NCBI GenBank assembly: GCA_963763305.1
Contig: CAVXNP010000002.1
Span: 1 to 64,000, forward strand
Direction of reading: 5' to 3'
DNA from: CAVXNP01 sp963763305
GTDB lineage: Bacteria > Pseudomonadota > Gammaproteobacteria > Xanthomonadales > Rhodanobacteraceae
Length of the DNA: 64,000 nt
Shown here piece by piece: positions 18,135-28,043 of the stretch. Position numbers and translations under genes: made by a program. Numbering within the stretch: position 1 is the first letter of the stretch; each line of letters starts with the position of its first letter. The notes under the pieces are model-generated. The model was not told where the DNA came from, ran no database searches, and saw only the letters and a list, made by a program, of their open reading frames with translations.

Positions 18135-20228
18135 ATGCCCCACGTGCTCCACCCCAGTCTGGTGGCCCTGTCGCTGCTGATCGCGGTGCTGGCTGTGTAT
18201 CTGGCGCTGGACTTTTCCGCGCGGATCGACGCCTCGCGGACCCGCGGCCAACGGATCACCTGGTATGCGGTGGGTACCTGGATTCTCGGCATGGGGCTGT
18301 GGGCGCTGCACTTCGTCGGCATGCTGTCGCGGTTGCCGCATGCGCTGCACGGGTTCGCTCCCCTGCTGAGCGTGGCTTCGGGCATCGCGGCGCTGGCTGC
18401 GGCCTACGTCCTGCTGCGCGCCGGTGACGCGCCCATGCTCGGTCGCGCGCGATGGTTGTCCGGTGCACTGGCGGCGGGATTGGCGATCGCCTTTGTCCAC
18501 CTGTTCTGTTCGGCCTCGCTGGAGCCAGCCGGGGCGTCGCTGGTGCGCCCCCGGCTATGGGCGATATGGATCGCCATGGCCACGCTGGCTGCGGCTTGCG
18601 TGCTTCCGGTGATGCACCGGTTCCATGCACACACCCGCGGCACCGGGCGGAGACTCGGATACCGCATGGCGTATGCCGCCGGCTTCGGTGTACTGATCGT
18701 GCTGTGGCTGCATCTGGCGATCAGTGTTTCCGGCGACAGCGCGCCGGCACGGATGAGCGACGATGCGCGCGACGCCGTGATCTGGGCCGGCAGCGTGGCG
18801 AGCCTGGTAGCGCTGTTGTCGATGGCGACCGCCCTGGGCCTGTCCGAATTCGTCACCCGGCTGTACCTGCAGTCGGAAAAGCTGTCAGGTTCGGTGACCC
18901 ACCTCAGCGGCCAGTTGCAGTACCTCACCACGCATGACGCGCTGACCGGTCTGCCCAACCGTCCGATGCTGGTCGAACACGCCGAACAGGCGCTGGCCGG
19001 CGCCACGACGGGGCACGGCCGGATGGCCATCCTTTACCTGGATCTGGACGGCTTCAAGACCATCAACGACACGCTCGGGCACTCGTTCGGCGACGAGCTG
19101 CTGCGCGCCGTGGCGACGCGGCTGGGCGCCAACCTGCGGGCTGACAGCCTGGCCCGGATGGGCGGCGACGAATTCGTGGCGGTGCTTGACAAGATGACCA
19201 GCGCGCAATCGGCGATACACATCGCCAAGCGGCTGCTGGAACAGATGCAGGTGCCGTTCCTCGTCTGCGGCACCGAGCTGCGTGTCACCGCCAGCATCGG
19301 CATCGCCTGCCACCCGCAGCATGGCGACACCGTGGAGTACCTCATCGCGCATGCCGACGCGGCGATGTACGTCGCCAAGGAAAACGGCCGCAATGGCTAT
19401 CGACTGTATGACCGCTCGATGCAGGCGCGCTCGTTGCGAACCCTGGTGATCCAGCGCGGACTGCAGACGGCCATGGAGGACGGCTCGCTGTCGCTGCATT
19501 TCCAGCCCAAGCACCATGGCGGAAACGGCTCGATGGTCGGTGCCGAGGCATTGTTGCGCTGGCGCCATCCGGAGCTGGGCCAGGTCTCGCCGATGGAGTT
19601 CATCGGTGTGGCCGAGCGCAGCGGGCAGATCATCCGCATCGGAGAATGGGTGATCCGCGAAGCCTGCCGCCAGCAACGCTGCTGGATCGACCGCGGGATG
19701 GTGCCGGTACCGGTGGCGATCAACCTGTCGCCGACCCAGATCGCCCAGCCCGGGCTGGTCGAGACGGCGGCAGGCATCGTCGCCGAGGCCGGGCTGCATC
19801 CGTCACAGATCATGTTCGAGATCACCGAGAGCATGGCGATGCAGGATGCCGAGCGCACCACCGCCGTACTGAACGACTTCCACGCGCGCGGGTTCGCGCT
19901 GGCCATCGACGACTTCGGTACCGGCTACTCCAGCCTGGCCTACCTGCGCCGGTTCCAGGTACGCCAACTGAAGATCGACCAGTTTTTCATCAACGCGCTC
20001 GAGGAAGGTGGCGAGCAGGCCAGCGCCATGGTCAAGGCAATCATCGAGCTGGCCCACACGCTGGACATGGAAGTGGTGGCCGAAGGGGTGGAAACCTCGG
20101 CCCAGGCGGAGGTCCTGCGTGGGCTTGGTTGCGATCAGGTGCAGGGCTATTTTCTGGCCCGACCGATGCCTGCGGGGGAATTCGAGCGGTGCCTGGCGTC
20201 CGCGCCCGTCCACCGCATCCGCGCCTGA
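18135..20228 (+). CDS. MHYT-GGDEF-EAL membrane c-di-GMP signalling protein
   Basis: 697 residues. About seven transmembrane helices (residues 8-255) form an MHYT-type sensor: its three motifs keep the histidine (ALHFVGML, FVHLFCSA, LWLHLAIS) but have lost most flanking Met/Tyr residues. A GGDEF domain follows with intact MGGDEF at 342-347 and LDLDGFKTIND, then an EAL domain with GAEALLRW (Glu471), the DDFGTGYSSL loop and EGVET. Both diguanylate cyclase and phosphodiesterase catalytic motifs look complete, so it could make or degrade c-di-GMP. It is a stand-alone gene, convergent with the ABC permease gene 16 bases away. Confidence 0.92.
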   Translation: MPHVLHPSLVALSLLIAVLAVYLALDFSARIDASRTRGQRITWYAVGTWILGMGLWALHFVGMLSRLPHALHGFAPLLSVASGIAALAAAYVLLRAGDAPMLGRARWLSGALAAGLAIAFVHLFCSASLEPAGASLVRPRLWAIWIAMATLAAACVLPVMHRFHAHTRGTGRRLGYRMAYAAGFGVLIVLWLHLAISVSGDSAPARMSDDARDAVIWAGSVASLVALLSMATALGLSEFVTRLYLQSEKLSGSVTHLSGQLQYLTTHDALTGLPNRPMLVEHAEQALAGATTGHGRMAILYLDLDGFKTINDTLGHSFGDELLRAVATRLGANLRADSLARMGGDEFVAVLDKMTSAQSAIHIAKRLLEQMQVPFLVCGTELRVTASIGIACHPQHGDTVEYLIAHADAAMYVAKENGRNGYRLYDRSMQARSLRTLVIQRGLQTAMEDGSLSLHFQPKHHGGNGSMVGAEALLRWRHPELGQVSPMEFIGVAERSGQIIRIGEWVIREACRQQRCWIDRGMVPVPVAINLSPTQIAQPGLVETAAGIVAEAGLHPSQIMFEITESMAMQDAERTTAVLNDFHARGFALAIDDFGTGYSSLAYLRRFQVRQLKIDQFFINALEEGGEQASAMVKAIIELAHTLDMEVVAEGVETSAQAEVLRGLGCDQVQGYFLARPMPAGEFERCLASAPVHRIRA

Positions 20229-20244
20229 GCGACAACGTCCGGAT

Positions 20245-20979
20245 TCAGGCCACCTCGCGCCGCCCCAACTGCCAGACCATCGCCAGTAACGCCAGCAGAC
20301 CGCCCATCAGGCCGATGCCGAGCGCCAGATGCGCCCGCCATGGATCGGCGGCGAGCATGTTCACCGGAATCTGCCAGGGCGAGAACATGCCGACCCTGGC
20401 CGAGGTGCCGACCACGGCGAAGAAGGTGCCGCCGATGCCGGTGGCCAGTGCCGGCACGAAGTGGCTGTAGCGCAGCGCCAGCCATAGTTGCACCGCGACG
20501 AGCAGGAACGAGGCCAGGTAGATGCGGGCGAACAGCCCGGCATAGGCCAGCGCGTGGAAGCTGCCGGTGGGTGTCAGCACCGGTTTGACCCACGCCGCGG
20601 CCACCACGGCCAGCCCGGTGGCCAGCGCCACGCACAGGCTCATCAGTGCCAGCGCGGCGAGCGACCACAGCGCCTTGGCCGCGTGCACATGCCAGCGCGG
20701 CACGGGCAGGGCGCGCAGGTGGTTCCAACTGTGCGAGGCGTGCTCGACCTGCGCGATCAGGGCGGTCAGTGCGGTGATCCCCATCGGCAGCATGAAGAAT
20801 GCCCAGATGGCGGCACCGCTCTGGATCCACATGTCCCAGGGTTTGGGCGCGTGCCCGCGCAGCACGTTGAAGAAGGTGAACACGCCGATCAGCAGGGGAA
20901 TGACCGCTGCCAGCAGCAGCGCCAGCGACCGCTTGAGCTTCTGGTGTTCGACGTAGCAGGCGACTTTGAGCGAGGCCAT
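20245..20979 (-). CDS. ABC-2 type permease (bacteriocin-immunity-like)
   Basis: 244 residues with about six hydrophobic segments and no ATPase motif. It begins MASLKVACYVEHQKLKRSLALLL; this ABC-2 start with an amphipathic basic helix before TM1 resembles lantibiotic-immunity and other small exporter permeases. It lies 18 bases downstream of the ATPase gene on the same strand, so the two form one exporter. The substrate is unknown; proteins of this class export antimicrobial peptides or other amphiphiles. Confidence 0.82.
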   Translation of the reverse strand: MASLKVACYVEHQKLKRSLALLLAAVIPLLIGVFTFFNVLRGHAPKPWDMWIQSGAAIWAFFMLPMGITALTALIAQVEHASHSWNHLRALPVPRWHVHAAKALWSLAALALMSLCVALATGLAVVAAAWVKPVLTPTGSFHALAYAGLFARIYLASFLLVAVQLWLALRYSHFVPALATGIGGTFFAVVGTSARVGMFSPWQIPVNMLAADPWRAHLALGIGLMGGLLALLAMVWQLGRREVA

Positions 20980-20997
20980 GGGCTATCTCCGTGTCGA

Positions 20998-21918
20998 TCA
21001 GGCAGCGGCAGGCCGCGAGGCCTGCTCGTAAAGGCGTTCGAGCGTATGCGCCTGCGGCGCCAGCGCATGCACGGCCAGCCCCGCGGCGTTCAGGACCCGG
21101 TTGAGGGCGGCGGCGGTGCTCCGCGGATCCTGGCCCGCATCCACTCGGGCCAGCAGGCCATGCGAGGCCTGCTGCAGGGCAAAGCCGTGGGCACTGGCGA
21201 CCGCTACGGCGTGCTCGGGACGATCGGTCTGCACCAGGATCTCGGTCGCCACGGTGGCCTTCAGGCGGGCCAGTTCGCCCTGCAGCACCAGGCGGCCGTG
21301 GCTGAGGATGCCGACATGGCTGGCGACCTGCTCGATTTCGCCCAGCAGGTGGCTGGACACCAGCACGGTGGCGCCGGTGCGCTCGGGCAACTCGCGCAGG
21401 AACCGGCGCATGTCCGCCATGCCCTCGGGATCGAGCCCGTTGGTCGGCTCGTCCAGGATCAGCACCGGCGGTGCGCCGAGCATGGCGCGTGCCACGCCCA
21501 GCCGCTGGCGCATGCCGAGCGAGTAGTTCGCCACCGGCCGGTGCGCATGAGCGCTCATCTCGACCAGCTCCAGCACCCGGTTCACCTCGCTTGCCGGACA
21601 GCCGAGCAGCCGCCGGCTCAGGTCCAGGTTGGTGTAGCCACTGAGGTTGCCGTAGAAGCCCTCCGCCTCGAGCAGGGCACCCACGCGGCGCGCGGCCAGC
21701 CGGTGCGGATGCGCCACATCGATCCCGTCCAGCCAGGCGCTTCCAGCATCGGGACGGATCAGCCCGAGCAGCATTCTCAGGGTGGTGGTCTTGCCGGCAC
21801 CGTTGCGCCCAAGGAAGCCATAGACGCTTCGCGCGGGCACGTCCAGGCTGACATGGTCCACCACCAGCCGACCGTCGAAGCGGCGGCACAGATCGCGGGT
21901 GCGGATAGCCGAAGTCAC
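20998..21918 (-). CDS. ABC transporter ATP-binding protein
   Basis: 306 residues. Walker A is GRNGAGKTTT, the Q-loop region follows, the signature is NYSLGMRQRLGVAR, Walker B is VLILDEPTNGLDPEG and the switch histidine is in VLVSSHLL. The C-terminal extension of about 90 residues is typical of the CcmA/NatA-like exporters that pair with ABC-2 permeases. It is the first gene of the two-gene exporter operon and diverges from the DUF2975 gene across 86 AT-rich bases containing inverted repeats, which suggests regulation at that shared region. Confidence 0.92.
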   Translation of the reverse strand: MTSAIRTRDLCRRFDGRLVVDHVSLDVPARSVYGFLGRNGAGKTTTLRMLLGLIRPDAGSAWLDGIDVAHPHRLAARRVGALLEAEGFYGNLSGYTNLDLSRRLLGCPASEVNRVLELVEMSAHAHRPVANYSLGMRQRLGVARAMLGAPPVLILDEPTNGLDPEGMADMRRFLRELPERTGATVLVSSHLLGEIEQVASHVGILSHGRLVLQGELARLKATVATEILVQTDRPEHAVAVASAHGFALQQASHGLLARVDAGQDPRSTAAALNRVLNAAGLAVHALAPQAHTLERLYEQASRPAAA

Positions 21919-21930
21919 GGCGGCGCTTCC

Positions 21931-21997
21931 TCTTTGTTTAAGTTAGAGGTAAATTTACCGCAGCAAAAATTTTTAAGTCAAGCTTAAATTTAGGGAG
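21931..21997. promoter_or_regulatory. Divergent AT-rich control region with inverted repeats
   Basis: Between the ABC exporter (-) and DUF2975/XRE genes (+). GGTAAATTTACC (21948-21959) is a perfect 12-bp palindrome; TTAAG (21973-21977) and CTTAA (21983-21987) form a second dyad; TTTAAGT occurs twice. AGGGAG at 21992-21997 is the ribosome site for the gene at 22005. The XRE-type regulator at 22505 is a candidate binder. Confidence 0.55.
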
Positions 21998-22004
21998 TCC
22001 TCTC

Positions 22005-22505
22005 ATGGCCGACCTCAACCGGTTCCGTAGCCACTGCACCTGGCTGCGGGTACTCAGTACCGGCGTCTTCGCCTGCCTGGTGTTGATCCTGCTGCTGCCC
22101 TATCTGGTATTGCCGGTCGTGATGGGCTGGCACGACCATGCGCTTGGCCAGGCGTTCTGGCGCAACCTGCAGCTGGGGCTGGTGCATCTGCTGCCGGGGC
22201 TCTGCTACCTGTGGGCCCTGTGGGCGGTCAGGCGTGCGCTGGGCGCGCTCAGCCGTGGCGAGTTGTTCGGCCTGGCGGTGGTGGGTGCGCTGCGGCAGGT
22301 GGGCTACGGCGTGGTGGCTGGCGCGGTGCTGAGCGTCTTCGCAGTGACCAACCTCAGCCGCATGATTACCCACGGGCGAGGAGGCTTCGCTTATTTCGAC
22401 CTGTCCGGCATCGTGCTGGCGGTGGTCGGTGCCGCGCTGGTGCTGATGGCCGGCCTGCTTGACCGGGCGCGTGGCATGCAGGACGAGCTGGACGAGATTC
22501 TCTGA
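22005..22505 (+). CDS. DUF2975 family membrane protein
   Basis: 166 residues with four predicted hydrophobic segments (about 18-40, 58-75, 98-120, 132-152). This matches DUF2975 proteins, which are almost always encoded directly before a small YozG-type XRE regulator, as here (the stop and next start overlap as TGATG). The function is unknown; the pair may form a membrane-linked regulatory module. It is divergent from the ABC exporter, so the module could control that exporter, but this is inference from position only. Confidence 0.82.
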   Translation: MADLNRFRSHCTWLRVLSTGVFACLVLILLLPYLVLPVVMGWHDHALGQAFWRNLQLGLVHLLPGLCYLWALWAVRRALGALSRGELFGLAVVGALRQVGYGVVAGAVLSVFAVTNLSRMITHGRGGFAYFDLSGIVLAVVGAALVLMAGLLDRARGMQDELDEIL

Positions 22506-22750
22506 TGCCGATTCGCATCACGCTCGACCAGCTGATCACCCGCAAGGGTCTCAAGGCCCGTGAACTGGCGGCACAGATCGGCATCAGCGAAACCCAGCTG
22601 TCGCTGTTCCGCTCCGGCAAGGTCAAGGGCATCCGCTTCCGCACGCTGGCGCGGATGTGCGCGGTGCTGGGCTGCCGCCCCGCGGACCTCCTCGACTACG
22701 ATTTCGACGCGCAGGACTTGGCCGGGTCCGGCGACAGCGCGGATCAGTAG
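22505..22750 (+). CDS. XRE/Cro-type small transcriptional regulator (YozG-like)
   Basis: 81 residues: a helix-turn-helix (LKARELAAQIGISETQLSLF) followed by the SGKVKGIRFRTLARMCAVL segment characteristic of the YozG/HTH_26 group, and an acidic C-terminal tail. Translationally coupled to the DUF2975 gene. It probably binds the dyads in the 21931-21997 region, regulating its own operon and perhaps the divergent ABC genes. The tandem repeat array starts 26 bases after its stop. Confidence 0.85.
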   Translation: MPIRITLDQLITRKGLKARELAAQIGISETQLSLFRSGKVKGIRFRTLARMCAVLGCRPADLLDYDFDAQDLAGSGDSADQ

Positions 22751-22775
22751 CCGCTGGGTGCAGACGGGCATAGCC

Positions 22776-23656
22776 GTAGGGTGAGCTTCAGCCCACCGGT
22801 CTTTCCGCGCCGTTGGCGTGGTGGGCTGAAGCCCACCCTACCGGGCGTGTGGCCGGTGACAGCATGTGCACCCGGATGCATCGTTCCCGGTGCGGAGCCG
22901 GGCAGGCGCAAGGCCTGCGTAGGGTGGGCTTGAGCCCACCGGTCTTTGCGCGCCGTTGGCGTGGTGGGCTGAAGCCCACCCTACCGGGCGTGTGGCCGGT
23001 GACAGCATGTGCACCCGGATGCATCGTTCCCGGTGCGGAGCCGGGCAGGCGCAAGGCCTGGCGTAGGGTGGGCTTGAGCCCACCGGTCTTTCCGCGCCGT
23101 TGGCGTGGTGGGCTGAAGTCCACCCTACCGGGCGTGTGGCCGGTGACAGCATGTGCACCCGGATGCATCCTTCCCGGTGCGGAGCCGGGCAGGCGCAAGG
23201 CTGGTGTAGGGTGGGCTTGAGCCCACCGGTCTTTGCGCGCCGTTGGCGTGGTGGGCTGAAGTCCACCCTACCGGGCGTGTGGCCGGTGACAGCATGTGCA
23301 CCCGGATGCATCCTTCCCGGTGCGGAGCCGGGCAGGCGCAAGGCTGGCGTAGGGTGGGCTTGAGCCCACCGGTCTTTGCGCGCCGTTGGCGTGGTGGGCT
23401 GAAGTCCACCCTACCGGGCGTGTGGCCGGTGACAGCATGTGCACCCGGATGCATCCTTCCCGGTGCGGAGCCGGGCAGGCGCAAGGCTGGCGTAGGGTGG
23501 GCTTGAGCCCACCGGTCTTTCCGCGCCGTTGGTCTGGTGGGCTGAAGCCCACCCTACCGGGCGTGTGGCCGGTGACAACATGTGCACCCGGATGCATCGT
23601 TTCCGGCGCGGAGCCAGGCAGCCGCGACGCCGGCGTAGGGTGGGCTTCAGCCCACC
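22776..23656. repeat. Tandem array of six 143-bp REPIN-like units plus a partial seventh
   Basis: Units start at GTAGGGTG(A/G)GC at 22776, 22919, 23063, 23206, 23349 and 23492; a partial copy at 23635 ends near 23656. Each unit contains two inverted 22-mers: GTAGGGTGGGCTTGAGCCCA-CC (22919-22940 in unit 2) and its near-perfect reverse complement (22963-22984), separated by 22 bases, then a conserved spacer of about 77 bases. Each 22-mer is itself a hairpin behind a GTAG tetranucleotide, the hallmark of REP elements. Units differ at only a few bases. Because 143 is not a multiple of 3, open frames rotate between units; I regard the array as non-coding. Confidence 0.9.
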
Positions 23657-23736
23657 TTTTCGCTGCCGGCTGCGGGACCTGTCGGTACCGCCAGCCTGCC
23701 TGCCCGCCCTCCGGTGTAGAGCGGGCAAGCCGTGGC

Positions 23737-26662
<2,926 letters not shown>

Positions 26663-26673
26663 GGCATGGGCGT

Positions 26674-26700
26674 CCGAAAATCACGTGCCTGCCGCACGTG
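26674..26700 (-). terminator. Hairpin plus T-run between glycine riboswitch and gcvP (possible expression platform)
   Basis: On the minus strand CACGTGC-GGCAG-GCACGTG forms a perfect 7-bp stem followed by ATTTTC, lying between the second aptamer and the gcvP start at 26662. Placed to act as a regulated terminator. The T-run is short, so control could instead be at translation. Confidence 0.5.
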
Positions 26701-26706
26701 GGGCGC

Positions 26707-26875
26707 CCCTCTGTTCTTTTGCCTGAGAGTTTGGAAACGGTCGGATCGACGCGCTTCGTGCCCCTTCGGCGCCGGATCTAACCGGTCTCTCCAGAGTTGT
26801 CCGTACACGGTGGTTTGGGGGCCTGAGCGATTACGGGCGTTGCGCCTTCGGCAGCGGGTCACCCCGCTTCTTCCA
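26707..26875 (-). promoter_or_regulatory. Tandem glycine riboswitch upstream of gcvP
   Basis: The minus strand carries both glycine aptamers. Aptamer I (about 26798-26873) has GCTGCCGAAGGCGCAAC and CGCTCAGGC; aptamer II (about 26708-26797) has CTCTGGAGAGACC, GCGCCGAAGGGGCA and AAACTCTCAGGCAAAAG followed by ACAGAGGGG. These are the conserved cores of the gcvT RNA motif. Tandem glycine riboswitches normally turn on glycine-cleavage genes when glycine is high, consistent with gcvP directly downstream. Confidence 0.92.
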
Positions 26876-26891
26876 CTGCGTGCGGGCCGAT

Positions 26892-26897
26892 TATACA
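26892..26897 (-). promoter_or_regulatory. -10 box of the gcvP leader promoter
   Basis: A perfect TATAAT on the minus strand, about 17 bases before the first aptamer. No good -35 hexamer is visible at the expected spacing (only GGCGAA), so activation by a factor is possible. Confidence 0.55.
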
Positions 26898-26996
26898 GGT
26901 GCCCGCGGCCGGATTTCGCCCCCGCCATCGGTGCTGGGTTTAGCCGGCAGCAGGCCGGAGCTACCATGCAGGCCCCACGGTTGACGGAGACGTTCC

Positions 26997-27410
26997 ATGC
27001 CCCCGTTCCAGTTGCAGCGGATCGATCACGTGGTGCTGCGAGCCCACGACCTTCGCGCCATGCAGGCGTTCTACTGCGATGTGCTCGGTTGCACGGAGGA
27101 GCGCCGACAGGACGCTATCGGCCTGGTCCAACTGCGCGCCGGCGATTCGCTGATCGACCTGGTCAGCCTGGACGGCAAGCTTGGCCGTCTGGGCGGCGCC
27201 GGCCCCGGACGCGAAGGCCACAACATGGACCACCTGTGCCTGCAGGTGGAGGGCTACGACGAGGAGGTGATCCGCGGGTACCTGGAGGGACGCGGGGTGC
27301 GGGTGGGTGACAGTGGGTCGCGCTATGGGGCGCTGGGCGAGGGGCCGTCGCTTTATCTGTTCGATCCGGAGGGGAACATGGTGGAACTGAAGGGGCCGCC
27401 GTCGCCCTGA
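26997..27410 (+). CDS. VOC family (glyoxalase/dioxygenase-fold) protein
   Basis: 137 residues. It starts with the classic beta-alpha-beta module IDHVVLRAHDLRAMQAFYCD (metal-ligand His) and has the second half with MDHLCLQVEGYDEE and closing LYLFDPEGNMVELKGP (Glu ligand). One complete VOC fold, expected to work as a dimer with metal sites formed across two modules. Enzymes of the fold include glyoxalase I, dioxygenases and antibiotic-binding proteins; the substrate is not evident. Divergent from the gcvP leader. Confidence 0.85.
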   Translation: MPPFQLQRIDHVVLRAHDLRAMQAFYCDVLGCTEERRQDAIGLVQLRAGDSLIDLVSLDGKLGRLGGAGPGREGHNMDHLCLQVEGYDEEVIRGYLEGRGVRVGDSGSRYGALGEGPSLYLFDPEGNMVELKGPPSP

Positions 27411-27622
27411 GCATGTGCGGGGCGGCTGGGCTGGGCTGGGATCTTGTGGTCCGGTGCCGGCGATCAAGTCGCGGCTCATGCTTGCCTCTTCCCCGACATC
27501 GTCCGGGAGGGACTGCGGCCGAAGGAAATCCGCGTGGTAGGGAGCGGCCCCTGTCCTGGCTCTGTTTGCGTCGAGATCGGTGATTTCGGCGGCGCGGCAT
27601 GCGCCCCATGGCTGCGGCAGGC

Positions 27623-27696
27623 GTAGGGTGGGCTTCAGCCCACCGGCTCTTCGGCTCTTGCGCTCCGTCCGCTTGGTGGGCTGAATCCCTCCCTGC
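27623..27696. repeat. Solitary REPIN-like element, second half degraded
   Basis: GTAGGGTGGGCTTCAGCCCA-CC at 27623-27644 matches the unit of the 22776 array; the inverted partner at 27675-27696 (GGTGGGCTGAATCCCTCCC) has several changes. Lies between the VOC gene and the tRNA terminator. Confidence 0.75.
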
Positions 27697-27780
27697 AGGG
27701 CGTAGGCTGCCCACGCGTCATCCGGCGAAGTCCGGCCCGGCACACTTGGGCGACGTGTGCGCGGGCAAACTTCGGGCGCA

Positions 27781-27811
27781 CAAAAAACAAAGCCCGCCTT
27801 GCGGCGGGCTT
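27781..27811 (-). terminator. Intrinsic terminator of tRNA-Leu
   Basis: Minus strand AAGCCCGCC-GCAA-GGCGGGCTT stem (27790-27811) followed by TGTTTTTTG, starting 12 bases after the tRNA 3' end. Confidence 0.92.
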
Positions 27812-27822
27812 CGTTCTACAAT

Positions 27823-27909
27823 TGGTGCCCAGAAGAGGACTCGAACCTCCACGGAGTTGCCCCCGCTAGCACCTGAAGCTAGTGCGTCTACCAATTCCGC
27901 CACCTGGGC
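27823..27909 (-). tRNA. tRNA-Leu (anticodon CAG)
   Basis: 87 bases including encoded CCA. Minus strand starts GCCCAGGTGGCGGAATTGG, has the leucine-type long variable arm, anticodon stem CTAGC/GCTAG around TTCAGGT (anticodon CAG, reading CUG), T-arm GGTTCGAGTCC, and ends CTGGGCACCA. The acceptor stem pairs fully. It has its own promoter and terminator. Confidence 0.96.
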
Positions 27910-27947
27910 AGTGGGTCCACAAAGCGTGTGGGCTGCGTGAGCCGCGT

Positions 27948-27976
27948 AGACTAGGCATCCACCGGCAGGTTGTCAA
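27948..27976 (-). promoter_or_regulatory. Sigma-70 promoter of tRNA-Leu
   Basis: Minus strand TTGACA (27971-27976), 17-base spacer, TAGTCT (27948-27953), followed by a GC-rich discriminator typical of stable RNA promoters. The tRNA starts about 39 bases after the -10 box. Confidence 0.88.
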
Positions 27977-28043
27977 CAACTCTTTTGATTTTTTTTCGCG
28001 CATCGCAGCTAAGCTGTCGCGGCGCAAACCACAAGGCTACTAA

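Noticed and set aside
22776..23656. Regularly spaced repeats resembling a CRISPR array
   Set aside because: The whole 143-bp unit is repeated, including the spacer part; spacers are not unique, repeats are not 23-47 bp, and no cas genes are present.
27985..28015. TTGATT...TAAGCT as the rnr promoter
   Set aside because: The spacer is 19 bases and the -10 is poor; not better than chance in this AT-rich gap.
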